20,909 bases of DNA from Pseudoruminococcus sp964385235 (lineage in GTDB: Bacteria; Bacillota; Clostridia; Oscillospirales; Acutalibacteraceae): positions 1 through 20,909 of the forward strand of contig CAYLOD010000025.1 of NCBI GenBank assembly GCA_964385235.1. Reading direction: 5' to 3'. Shown here in pieces: positions 6,360-14,171 of this stretch. Made by a program: the position numbers and the translations under genes. Within the stretch, counting starts at the first letter, position 1, and every line of letters starts with the position of its first letter. The notes under the pieces were generated by a model. It did no database searches, was not told the origin of the DNA, and saw only the letters and a program-made list of their open reading frames with translations.

Positions 6360-9212
6360 ATGGCAAAAAGAACTGCGAAAAAATTTTTAGCGCTTCTTCT
6401 GTCACTGATGATGATCGCGGCAGTCTTTGTCGTTCCCACCGTATCCGCGGCGGACGAACTCTCTGTTACGTTCCATTATCAAAGAAAAGACGGTAACTAC
6501 ACCGACTGGAATCTCTGGATATGGCCTGAAAACGGCGACGGCGTACGGCAGGATTTCACATCGGAGGATTCTTTCGGCAAGGTTGCTCAGTTCAATGTTG
6601 ACGTGACCGGAGTAGACAGAGTAGGATTTATTGTTCGCCAAAGCACCACCCAGAATGAATGGGCGAGCAAGGATACCGATGGTGACAGGTATTTCCTGAA
6701 GTCAAAAGCTGTTGACGGAAAAATCGACATTTATGTACTTCAGGGACAGGTCGAGTTCGGTTATACCGAGGCGGAACTGACAGCTCCCAGAATCAAAAGC
6801 GCGGAGCTTGTTTCCTCAAATCAGATCAACTTCACTCTTTCAGAGGAAGCATCGATTTCGGCAGGCGACGTCACTCTCACGGATTCCGAGGGCAACAATT
6901 ATGAGATTGCCAATGTCACCATAAACGGCACAAGCGGCAGTCTTACCACAGTAGATGAGCTTTCTTTAGGAAAGAAGTACACTCTTTCCATCAACGGCTT
7001 CATTGAGCTTGAAGTCAGCACGAATAATATTTACAACTCAGAGGAGTTTGAAAACAAGTATGCTTATGACGGCAACGATCTCGGCGCGAATTATTCCGCT
7101 GAAAAGACTGTATTCAAAACATGGTCTCCTCTCGCGGATAGCGTAAAGCTTAACCTCTATTCGGCAGGCAACGGCGATGCACTTATTAAGTCCGTCGATA
7201 TGACGCTCGGCGATAAGGGCGTTTGGACGGCTGAGGAAGCTGGCGACCTCAACGGTACATACTATACTTATACTTACAAGTTCGGCGCCGACGAAAACGA
7301 AGCTGTTGACCTTTACGCGAGAGCGGGCGGCGTGAATGGCCAGAGAGGTATGGTCATAGACCTCGATACCACAGATCCGTCAGGCTGGTCAAACGATGTC
7401 CGTCCCGATTTCGGCGGTAATGCGACAGATGCCATTGTATACGAGCAGCACGTCAGAGATTTCTCTATCGACGACAGCTCGGGTATGCAGAACAAGGGCA
7501 AATATCTCGCTTTCACAGAAACAGGAACAACGAACTCAAACGGTGATCCGACAGGTATGGATTATATCAAGGATCTCGGCATTACACACATTCAGCTTCA
7601 GCCTGTATTCGACTATGCGAGCGTTGATGAAACAAACCTTGACACACCGCAGTTCAACTGGGGCTATGATCCCGAAAACTATAACTTCCCCGAGGGATCT
7701 TACTCAACAGACCCCTACAATGGCGCAGTAAGAATCAACGAGTTTAAGCAAATGGTTCAATCTTTCCACAATAACGGCATAAGAGTTATTATGGACGTTG
7801 TATATAACCATACGTCCAAGACAAACGACTCTAACTTCAACAAGTCTTTCCCGAATTACTATTACAGACAGAATAAGGACGGCGGCTTCTCTAACGGCAC
7901 AGGCTGCGGAAATGAAACTGCCTCCGAACGTGCAATGGTAAGAAAATATATGGTTGACTCTGTTACCTACTGGGCTTCCGAGTACCATATCGACGGTTTC
8001 CGTTTCGACCTCATGGGCGTCCATGATCAGGAAACACTTAAGGAAATCAGAGCAGAGCTCGATAAGATCGACCCGACTATCCTCGTATACGGCGAGGGCT
8101 GGACAGGCGGCGACATCGCTGTTTCTAAAGAAACAACGGGCATGAAAGCTCAGATCTCGAAGATCCCCGGTTTCGCGGCGTTCAGCGACGATATAAGAGA
8201 CGGCCTCAAGGGCGGCGTCTTTGATGCAGAGGACATCGGATTTGTAAGCGGCAAGACGGGTCTTGAAGAAACCGTTAAGTCCGGTGTCGTAGGTGCGACG
8301 GCTCATCCGCAGGTTGACTATTCTCTTGTCAATTCAGACGTTAAGGCGGCTTGGGCGGCTGATCCCACACAGACGATAAACTATGTTTCCTGCCATGATA
8401 ACCACACTCTTTGGGACAGATTCCTCAATTCCTGCCCCGACGCTTCCTATGATGAGAAGATAGCGATGACAAAGCTTGCAAGCTCTGTTATCTTCACGGC
8501 ACAGGGTATGCCTTTCTTCCTCGCGGGTGAGGAAATTCTCAGAACCAAGCCTTTGGCTGACGGAACTCTTGACAGCAACAGCTATAAGTCCCCCGACTCT
8601 ACAAACAGCATTAAGTGGGATACGATTTCCGATCCGAAAGTAAAGGCTGTTCATGATTACTACAAGGGTCTGATAGCGTTCAGAAAGGCGCATCCGTCCC
8701 TCAGACTTACAACAACAGATGATGTAAACAACAGCATTAATTTCTCCGACGGTCTTGACGCTAATGTAGTAGCTTACGAGGTAAGCGGCAAGCCGAACGG
8801 CGAAACAGCGGATTCTATCTTTGTAGCTTATAATGCGAACAAAGAGGACGTTCAGGTCAAGCTTCCGCGGAGCGATGACTGGCAGGTCTGCGTAAACGGC
8901 GAAAAGGCGGGTACCGACGTAATCGAAACGATCACAGGCGATACGGTAACTGTCAAGGCGCAGTCCTCCATGGTTCTCGTTGTCGGTGACACAACCGGCA
9001 ATAACAGCGGCAACGGCAGCAACAGCGGCAACGGCAGCAATGGTAATAACAGCAACACCCCGAATACAAATGGTAATTCTGCCAACCAGAATCAGGGTAC
9101 CGAAACAGGCGACAGCAGCTCAACAGCAATTCTCTGGTTTGCTTTGGCTGCGGCTCTTATAATGATTGCCTGTGCTGTATTCTTCACAGCAAAGCGCAGA
9201 GCGCACAGATAA
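6360..9212 (+). CDS. pulA: Type I pullulanase, secreted and membrane/wall anchored
   Basis: Debranching enzyme that hydrolyses alpha-1,6 links in pullulan, amylopectin or glycogen at the cell surface. The start at 6360 has GGAG 8 bases upstream; the ATG two codons earlier is too close. The product is 950 residues: signal peptide 1-30 (cut after TVSA), a CBM41 starch-binding module at about 34-138 (VTFHYQRKDG, WNLWIW), a beta-sandwich linker domain, then a CBM48-like domain at about 230-330. The GH13 catalytic barrel contains the pullulanase hallmark FNWGYDP (432-438), DVVYNH (479-484), GFRFD with nucleophile Asp550, YGEGW with acid/base Glu579, and SCHDNH with Asp680. After a C-terminal beta domain comes a Gly/Asn/Ser linker (about 878-912), TETGD (914-918), a hydrophobic helix and a KRRAHR tail. 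This is a sortase-like or simple membrane anchor without a proper LPxTG. Identity is strong. Confidence 0.95.
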   Translation: MAKRTAKKFLALLLSLMMIAAVFVVPTVSAADELSVTFHYQRKDGNYTDWNLWIWPENGDGVRQDFTSEDSFGKVAQFNVDVTGVDRVGFIVRQSTTQNEWASKDTDGDRYFLKSKAVDGKIDIYVLQGQVEFGYTEAELTAPRIKSAELVSSNQINFTLSEEASISAGDVTLTDSEGNNYEIANVTINGTSGSLTTVDELSLGKKYTLSINGFIELEVSTNNIYNSEEFENKYAYDGNDLGANYSAEKTVFKTWSPLADSVKLNLYSAGNGDALIKSVDMTLGDKGVWTAEEAGDLNGTYYTYTYKFGADENEAVDLYARAGGVNGQRGMVIDLDTTDPSGWSNDVRPDFGGNATDAIVYEQHVRDFSIDDSSGMQNKGKYLAFTETGTTNSNGDPTGMDYIKDLGITHIQLQPVFDYASVDETNLDTPQFNWGYDPENYNFPEGSYSTDPYNGAVRINEFKQMVQSFHNNGIRVIMDVVYNHTSKTNDSNFNKSFPNYYYRQNKDGGFSNGTGCGNETASERAMVRKYMVDSVTYWASEYHIDGFRFDLMGVHDQETLKEIRAELDKIDPTILVYGEGWTGGDIAVSKETTGMKAQISKIPGFAAFSDDIRDGLKGGVFDAEDIGFVSGKTGLEETVKSGVVGATAHPQVDYSLVNSDVKAAWAADPTQTINYVSCHDNHTLWDRFLNSCPDASYDEKIAMTKLASSVIFTAQGMPFFLAGEEILRTKPLADGTLDSNSYKSPDSTNSIKWDTISDPKVKAVHDYYKGLIAFRKAHPSLRLTTTDDVNNSINFSDGLDANVVAYEVSGKPNGETADSIFVAYNANKEDVQVKLPRSDDWQVCVNGEKAGTDVIETITGDTVTVKAQSSMVLVVGDTTGNNSGNGSNSGNGSNGNNSNTPNTNGNSANQNQGTETGDSSSTAILWFALAAALIMIACAVFFTAKRRAHR

Positions 9213-9232
9213 TTTCCCGAATATTTAACAAC

Positions 9233-9273
9233 AAAAGACCGTGAAACGATTGATTTCGTTTCACGGTCTTTTT
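9233..9273 (+). terminator. Bidirectional terminator between pullulanase and rex
   Basis: A perfect 13-bp stem (agaccgtgaaacg 9236-9248, cgtttcacggtct 9257-9269) with an 8-base loop is followed by a T run and preceded by an A run. It lies just past the pullulanase stop and 45 bases past the end of the convergent rex gene, so it can end transcripts from both sides. Confidence 0.92.
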
Positions 9274-9317
9274 GTTTGTGTTTTACAGCACCGTCATACC
9301 GTCATAATGGGCGCTTG

Positions 9318-9992
9318 TTATGAAACCTCGGTTTCACTTTCATCGTTTATACACTTTTCCCTGTTGTCGGTGATACGGTAGCATAGGATCATAAGACTGT
9401 CGTTCAAATGAACGTTTTCGACAATAACATCGTCAAAGTCGAGAGACAGGTCATAATGGCTGAAATTCCAGTAATTTTTAATACCGCACGCATAAAGACG
9501 TCCCGCGAGCGCGGGCGACGCCTCTTTCGGAACGCAGAGTATAGCGACGTCGGGGCTGTATTCATTACAGAAATTTTCAAGTTCGTCTGTATCCATGATT
9601 TCAATGTTGCGGATTTTCTGCCCGACTTTATTTTTATCGCTGTCAAAAATAGCTGTAAGGCGGAACCCGCGCTTTTCAAACGACATATGTGTAGAAACGG
9701 CTCTGCCGAGATTTCCGGCGCCAATCAGTATAGCGCTGTACTGATTACCGATACCGAGTATATTCCCGATCTGCTCATGCAGAGCGTAAACAGAATAGCC
9801 GTAGCCCTGCTGACCGAATCCGCCGAAGCAATTCAAGTCCTGACGTATTTGCGACGCGGTAATGTGCATTCTGTCGGATAACTCCCTCGAGGAGATCCGG
9901 GTTATATTCTTATCGAGCAGCTCACCGAGAAAACGGTAGTATCGCGGCAGTCGCTTTATTACTTGCGCGGAAATGTTTTCGTGTTTAGACAT
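9318..9992 (-). CDS. rex: Redox-sensing transcriptional repressor Rex
   Basis: DNA-binding repressor that senses the NADH/NAD+ ratio; NADH releases it from operators of fermentation and energy genes. The product has 224 residues from the ATG at 9992 (GGTGAG five bases upstream). The 21-codon extension further upstream would run into the hairpin region and is not typical of the family. The N-terminal winged helix covers about residues 1-80, with ISAQVIKRLPRYYRFLGELL and ITASQIRQDLNCFGGFGQQGYGY, a very typical Rex pattern. The Rossmann NAD(H) domain follows with ILIGAGNLGRA, the AIFDSD end of the second strand, and VAILCVPKEAS. The C-terminal helix is swapped in the family dimer. The gene lies directly behind acn-icd on the same strand, separated by a terminator-like hairpin. 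No classical Rex operator was found in the window. Confidence 0.95.
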   Translation of the reverse strand: MSKHENISAQVIKRLPRYYRFLGELLDKNITRISSRELSDRMHITASQIRQDLNCFGGFGQQGYGYSVYALHEQIGNILGIGNQYSAILIGAGNLGRAVSTHMSFEKRGFRLTAIFDSDKNKVGQKIRNIEIMDTDELENFCNEYSPDVAILCVPKEASPALAGRLYACGIKNYWNFSHYDLSLDFDDVIVENVHLNDSLMILCYRITDNREKCINDESETEVS

Positions 9993-10009
9993 TATACTCA
10001 CCGGCTTCC

Positions 10010-10041
10010 GAAAAATAAAGGTGCGGAAAAATCCCCGCACC
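10010..10041 (-). terminator. Intrinsic terminator between icd and rex
   Basis: Read on the minus strand, GGTGCGG (10041-10035), an 8-base loop and CCGCACC (10026-10020) are followed by TTTATTTTTC, a textbook terminator shape. It lies 44 bases past the icd stop and about 20 bases before the rex start. It should end acn-icd transcripts; the rex promoter overlaps it (see 10044-10052). Confidence 0.8.
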
Positions 10042-10043
10042 CT

Positions 10044-10052
10044 ATTATAACA
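10044..10052 (-). promoter_or_regulatory. Extended -10 promoter candidate for rex
   Basis: On the minus strand TGTTATAAT is a perfect TATAAT with the TG of an extended -10. The -35 region is poor. A transcript starting about 7 bases downstream (near 10037) would begin inside the first arm of the terminator hairpin. Confidence 0.5.
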
Positions 10053-10084
10053 CATTTTTTATGAAATAAAAGACATAAATAAAA

Positions 10085-11296
10085 TTATTTCATCATCTTG
10101 TCCAATCTCTTTGCTATTTCCGTGAGAAACGTTTCCGTATCAACAGTAGTCTTGTTTTCAAGAGTTGAAAGTGCGGCAAGATCTCCTGTCATTATACCGT
10201 CCTCTATAGTTTCAACAGACGCTTTTTCAAGCTTGCCGGCAAAATCAACAAGTTCCGAAATACCGTCAAGCTCTCCGCGCTTTTTGAGCGCGCCCGTCCA
10301 CGCAAAGAGAGTGGCCATTGAGTTAGTGGACGTCTTTTCGCCCTTTAGGTGCTTGTAATAGTGGCGCTGAACCGTACCGTGAGCGGCCTCGTACTCGTAA
10401 ACACCGTCGGGGGATACAAGTACGGACGTCATCATGGCGAGCGAGCCGAAGGCTGTGGCGACCATGTCGGACATAACGTCACCGTCGTAATTCTTGCAAG
10501 CCCAGATATAACCGCCCTCGGAGCGGACAACCCTTGCGACAGCGTCGTCAATAAGTGTATAGAAGTATGTTATGCCCGCGTCATTGAATCTGTCCTTGTA
10601 CTCGGCCTCGAAGATTTCATTGAATATATCCTTGAAACGATGGTCGTACTTCTTTGAGATAGTATCCTTTGTTGCGAACCAAATATCCTTTTTTTGATCA
10701 AGAGCGTAGTTAAAGCAGGCTCTTGCGAAGCTGGATATACTCTTGTCAATGTTGTGCAGACCCTGAATTATGCCGGGAGTTGTGAAATCATGGATAAGCG
10801 AACGCGTTTCGACGCCGTTCTTGTCTGTTACGACAAGCTCCGCCTTTGAATCTGCCGGAACGACCATCTCGGTATTTTTGTATACATCGCCGTAAGCATG
10901 ACGGGCAATAGTGATAGGCTTTTTCCAACTCGGGATAAACGGAGTGATGCCCTTGACAAGGATCGGTGTTCTGAAGACTGTGCCGTCGAGTATCGCGCGG
11001 ATCGTGCCGTTAGGTGACTTCCACATTTCGGTAAGGTTGTATTCCTTTACTCTTTCCGCGTTGGGAGTAATGGTAGCGCACTTTACGGCGACTCCGTACT
11101 TTTTGGTTGCCTCGGCGGAATCGAGGGTTACTTGATCCTTAGTGGCCTCCCTGTTCTCAAGACCGAGATCATAATATTCCGTTTTGAGATCAACATAGGG
11201 GAGAATGAGAATATCCTTGATCATCTTCCAGATAATTCTTGTCATTTCATCTCCGTCCATCTCAACCAATGGTGTTTTCATCTGAATTTTTGCCAT
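10085..11296 (-). CDS. icd: NADP-dependent isocitrate dehydrogenase (eukaryote-like type)
   Basis: Oxidative decarboxylation of isocitrate to 2-oxoglutarate with NADPH formation; cytoplasmic. From ATG at 11296 the protein has 403 residues (MAKIQMKTPLVEMDGDEMTR), the usual size of the homodimeric type II enzymes of mitochondria and some bacteria. Four in-frame start options cluster here (ATG ATA ATG ATG); GAGAGG lies 9 bases before the chosen one, and the ATG one codon earlier is about equally likely. Visible motifs are WKSPNGTIRAILDGTVFR (isocitrate binding), ARHAYGDVY with the catalytic Tyr, IWFATKDT with the catalytic Lys, LIDDAVARVV (metal-binding Asp), YDGDVMSD, and AHGTVQRHY, whose Arg-His pair marks NADP preference. 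It follows acn by 27 bases, so the two form an operon giving 2-oxoglutarate for glutamate synthesis. No citrate synthase gene is seen here. Confidence 0.95.
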   Translation of the reverse strand: MAKIQMKTPLVEMDGDEMTRIIWKMIKDILILPYVDLKTEYYDLGLENREATKDQVTLDSAEATKKYGVAVKCATITPNAERVKEYNLTEMWKSPNGTIRAILDGTVFRTPILVKGITPFIPSWKKPITIARHAYGDVYKNTEMVVPADSKAELVVTDKNGVETRSLIHDFTTPGIIQGLHNIDKSISSFARACFNYALDQKKDIWFATKDTISKKYDHRFKDIFNEIFEAEYKDRFNDAGITYFYTLIDDAVARVVRSEGGYIWACKNYDGDVMSDMVATAFGSLAMMTSVLVSPDGVYEYEAAHGTVQRHYYKHLKGEKTSTNSMATLFAWTGALKKRGELDGISELVDFAGKLEKASVETIEDGIMTGDLAALSTLENKTTVDTETFLTEIAKRLDKMMK

Positions 11297-11323
11297 CATT
11301 ATCATCCTCTCAATTTATATATC

Positions 11324-13255
11324 TTAAGCGTTTGACTTTGTATAATTAAGTAAGCCGCCCGCAAGAATAATATCCCTCGTGCGCTCTGACAGTTCGCAAA
11401 GGGCAGTAATCTCTCTGCCTGTCGTTTTGTTTATAACCTTGATTTTTCCGCCCTTTTTGATAAGCTCCCTGACATCGGGCAGAGCGAGCTCGTCGCCCTC
11501 GTTTACGGCGTCATAATCGTCCTCGTTCTCGAATGTAAGCGGCAGGATACCAGCGTTGATGAGGTTCGAGCGGTGGATTCTCGCGAACGACTTGACAAGG
11601 ACAGCTTTTACACCGAGATAGAGCGGAGCGAGCGCGGCGTGCTCTCTCGACGAGCCTTGTCCGTAGTTTGCGCCGCCGACAATAATGCTGCCGCCAAGCT
11701 CAAGAGCGCGCTTTGGAAATTCCTTGTCACAAACTGTGAAGCAGTATTGCGAAATGGCGGGTATATTTGAACGCAGCGGGAGTATTTTTGCGCCCGCAGG
11801 CATAATATGGTCCGTTGTGATGTTATCTCCTACCTTGAGAGAGCAGGGAACATCAATGGGGTCCTCAAGCGGAGTCGTCTGCGGGAAAGGCTTGATATTG
11901 GGACCGCGAAGTATTTCAACCGAATCCATGGTTTCTTCCGGCTCGGGAGCGACAACCATATTGTCGTTAATCTTAAACCTTTCGGGGAGTGTGATTTCGA
12001 CAGCGTCGCCGAGCGTCCTCGGGTCGGTAAATACGCCTGTGATAGCGGAAACAGCGGCGGTTTCGGGGCTGACGAGATAAATCTGTCCGTCCGCCGTGCC
12101 TGAACGTCCCTCAAAGTTCCTGTTGAATGTGCGCAGAGATACGCCCTTGGAGTTGGGGGATTGTCCCATGCCGATACATGGACCGCACGCGCATTCAAGT
12201 ATTCTCGCGCCTGCCTCTATCAGGTCAGCGAGAGCGCCGTTTCCGGCAAGCATATTGTAGACCTGCTTTGAGCCGGGGGCAATTCCGAGACTTACGTCGG
12301 GGTGAACTGTTTTGCCCTTGAGTATATGAGCGACTCTCATAAGATCGAGATATGATGAATTTGTGCATGAGCCTATGAGTACCTGATCTATCTTTTGCGG
12401 ACCGATTTCCTCAATGGATTTTACGTTGTCGGGGCTGTGAGGACAGGCTGCCATTGGAACGAGCTCTGAAAGGTCGATGTCAATGACCTCATCGTAAACA
12501 GCGTCGGCGTCGGGCGAAAGCTCGATCCAGTCCTCCTCTCTGCCCTGAGCTTTCATAAATTCCCTTGTTATTTCATCGGAGGGGAATATAGACGTCGTTG
12601 CGCCGAGTTCCGCCCCCATGTTTGTGATAGTGGCTCTTTCGGGAACTGTCAGGGTTTTTACGCCCTCGCCGCCGTATTCTATGATTTTTCCGACGCCGCC
12701 CTTGACGGACATTATTTTGAGAACCTCAAGTATAATATCCTTTGCCGCTACCCATGGCCGGAGTTTGCCCGAAAGGTTTATCCTCACCATTTTCGGCATT
12801 GATATATAGTACGCGCCGCCGCCCATAGCTACTGCTACGTCAAGACCTCCCGCGCCGATCGCGAGCATACCGATACCGCCGCCCGTCGGGGTATGGCTGT
12901 CCGAACCGATGAGTGTTTTGCCGGGTTTGCCGAAGCGTTCAAGGTGAACCTGATGGCAGATGCCGTTTCCGGGACGTGAATAATATATGCCGTGCTTTTT
13001 TGCAACGGACTGTATGAAACGGTGGTCGTCGGCATTCTCAAAGCCCGTTTGAAGCGTGTTGTGGTCGATATAGGCGACGCTCTTCTCCGTTTTGACACGC
13101 GGTATTCCGATAGCCTCAAATTCAAGATAAGCCATAGTTCCCGTTGCGTCCTGTGTGAGAGTCTGGTCGATTTTAAGACCTATCTCCGAGCCGACAGTCA
13201 TTTCACCGCTGAGAATATGCTCTTTAATGATTTTTTGCGCGAGTGTGTATCCCAT
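11324..13255 (-). CDS. acn: Aconitate hydratase
   Basis: Iron-sulphur enzyme that isomerises citrate to isocitrate via cis-aconitate in the cytoplasm. The start at 13255 has AGGGGGA 7-8 bases upstream and gives MGYTLAQKII (643 residues). This is shorter than E. coli AcnA/AcnB and typical of the compact mitochondrial-like clostridial enzyme. The [4Fe-4S] ligands are visible as Cys297 in GSCTNSS and Cys357/Cys360 in ACGPCIG, with the same spacing as in mitochondrial aconitase. Other signatures are IGSDSHTPTGGGIG and, in the C-terminal swivel domain, GANYGQGSSREHAAL with the active-site Ser-Arg. It is the first gene of an acn-icd operon with a strong promoter 74 bases upstream. A 3-isopropylmalate dehydratase role is unlikely because both large and swivel domains are fused and icd follows. 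Confidence 0.95.
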   Translation of the reverse strand: MGYTLAQKIIKEHILSGEMTVGSEIGLKIDQTLTQDATGTMAYLEFEAIGIPRVKTEKSVAYIDHNTLQTGFENADDHRFIQSVAKKHGIYYSRPGNGICHQVHLERFGKPGKTLIGSDSHTPTGGGIGMLAIGAGGLDVAVAMGGGAYYISMPKMVRINLSGKLRPWVAAKDIILEVLKIMSVKGGVGKIIEYGGEGVKTLTVPERATITNMGAELGATTSIFPSDEITREFMKAQGREEDWIELSPDADAVYDEVIDIDLSELVPMAACPHSPDNVKSIEEIGPQKIDQVLIGSCTNSSYLDLMRVAHILKGKTVHPDVSLGIAPGSKQVYNMLAGNGALADLIEAGARILECACGPCIGMGQSPNSKGVSLRTFNRNFEGRSGTADGQIYLVSPETAAVSAITGVFTDPRTLGDAVEITLPERFKINDNMVVAPEPEETMDSVEILRGPNIKPFPQTTPLEDPIDVPCSLKVGDNITTDHIMPAGAKILPLRSNIPAISQYCFTVCDKEFPKRALELGGSIIVGGANYGQGSSREHAALAPLYLGVKAVLVKSFARIHRSNLINAGILPLTFENEDDYDAVNEGDELALPDVRELIKKGGKIKVINKTTGREITALCELSERTRDIILAGGLLNYTKSNA

Positions 13256-13328
13256 GCTGGATCCCCCTTGTTTATATTTCGTGTGCAACTCTAAAATGAA
13301 TTTTTTACACCTTTAAAATTCAATTTAT

Positions 13329-13357
13329 ATTATCCGCCAAAATTCCTCATTTGTCAA
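13329..13357 (-). promoter_or_regulatory. Strong sigma-A promoter of the acn-icd operon
   Basis: On the minus strand a perfect TTGACA (13352-13357) and GATAAT (13329-13334) are spaced by 17 bases. The predicted start near 13322 gives a leader of about 65 bases before the acn ATG. No clear Rex or CcpC-type operator was recognised around it. Confidence 0.8.
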
Positions 13358-13394
13358 TGCCAAATCTTTATATGTCGCAAAACTTTCAAGCGTA

Positions 13395-13428
13395 AAAAGT
13401 CTGAGCGGAAAAAGACAGCCGTTTCCGC
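13395..13428 (-). terminator. Probable terminator of the ligA transcription unit
   Basis: On the minus strand gcggaaa (13428-13422) pairs with tttccgc (13411-13405). A T tract follows six bases later, at 13395-13399. It lies 37 bases after the broken gene at 13465-14152 and just before the acn promoter. The gap between stem and T tract makes it weaker than the other terminators here. Confidence 0.45.
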
Positions 13429-13464
13429 AGCGTCACTGATAATGAAATATTCGTCTGTGTCAAT

Positions 13465-14152
13465 TCAATAATTCTTGAATACCTCTGCAGGAGTGTGTCC
13501 GCGGTGTATGTGCATTCTTGCGTTCATACTCAGATTACGGCAAGACCTGATAAATTCATTTCTCGTATTTATGTTTTCGAGATTCACGCCCATTCCCGCC
13601 GCATTTTCGACAGCACCCGCGCAATCGCCGCCTTTTGTTGAAATCATAAACTGAATTTCATATGCTGAATCATCTGCATCTTTCTTAGAAAAACATGACA
13701 TATTCCTTAGAAAAGACCTCAGCTCTGTAAATTGCGGAGTCTTTTCAAAATAGTACCGGTCAGAATATTTCGGAAGATGTTTTTTGCCGGTAATATCAAT
13801 TTCCGAATTGTTCCTCTTTTACTTCTATGTATTCTTCTATATATTCTTCAAAATCATCACGGCAAAGGTACTCGGCGACCGAATCGCTTTTCATGGGTTC
13901 CGTTTCCGGCCCGTCGATGAATACTTAATCTTCTCCGGCGGCTAAGTAATACTTGCCGCCGAAATCAATATTATCCGCGAATTTAAGGAATGCTTCCCCG
14001 GATATGGGTCCGTTTTGACTGCTATAGATTTTAAGCGGCGTATATAACGGAATAACCCCGTACAGGTTTGCCGCCGCGTCAAAATGCCATTATAAAAGCT
14101 ATACCGTTTCATCGGAAGGCTCTAAGTCCTTATTGTTTGAAAGTTCGCTCAT
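13465..14152 (-). pseudogene. Broken hypothetical gene with three in-frame stops and one frameshift
   Basis: A gene of about 229 codons can be read downstream of ligA. The ATG at 14152 (AAAGG upstream) opens MSELSNNKDLEPSDETV. The frame then meets TAG (14099-14101), TAA (14093-14095) and TAA (13925-13927), yet between and after them reads clean protein: WHFDAAANLYGVIPLYTPLK, FGGKYYLAAGED, VFIDGPETEPM. This frame ends at TGA 13796-13798. Near 13803 a shift of one base leads into a second frame, EIDITGKKHLPKYSDRYYFE and onward, which ends at 13465 with ARMHIHRGHTPAEVFKNY. That tail resembles the C-terminus of clostridial SEC-C/YecA-like hypothetical proteins; this is memory, not a search. The start lies 19 bases after the ligA stop, so it was the second gene of that operon. 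Only the 78-residue piece from 13701 is free of stops. Function is unknown. Confidence 0.75.
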
Positions 14153-14171
14153 AAAAATCCGGCCTTTCTTT

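Noticed and set aside
6180..6360. Catabolite-repression (cre) site expected for a starch gene
   Set aside because: No sequence with the central CG and flanking arms of a cre box could be seen in the upstream region.
7704..8306. 200-codon minus-strand open frame
   Set aside because: Antisense to the pullulanase catalytic domain; composition is not protein-like and there is no ribosome site.
13465..14152. Alternative genetic code or suppressed stops as explanation for the interrupted gene
   Set aside because: TAA and TGA end normal genes in the same window, and a frameshift is also needed, so ordinary gene decay is more economical.
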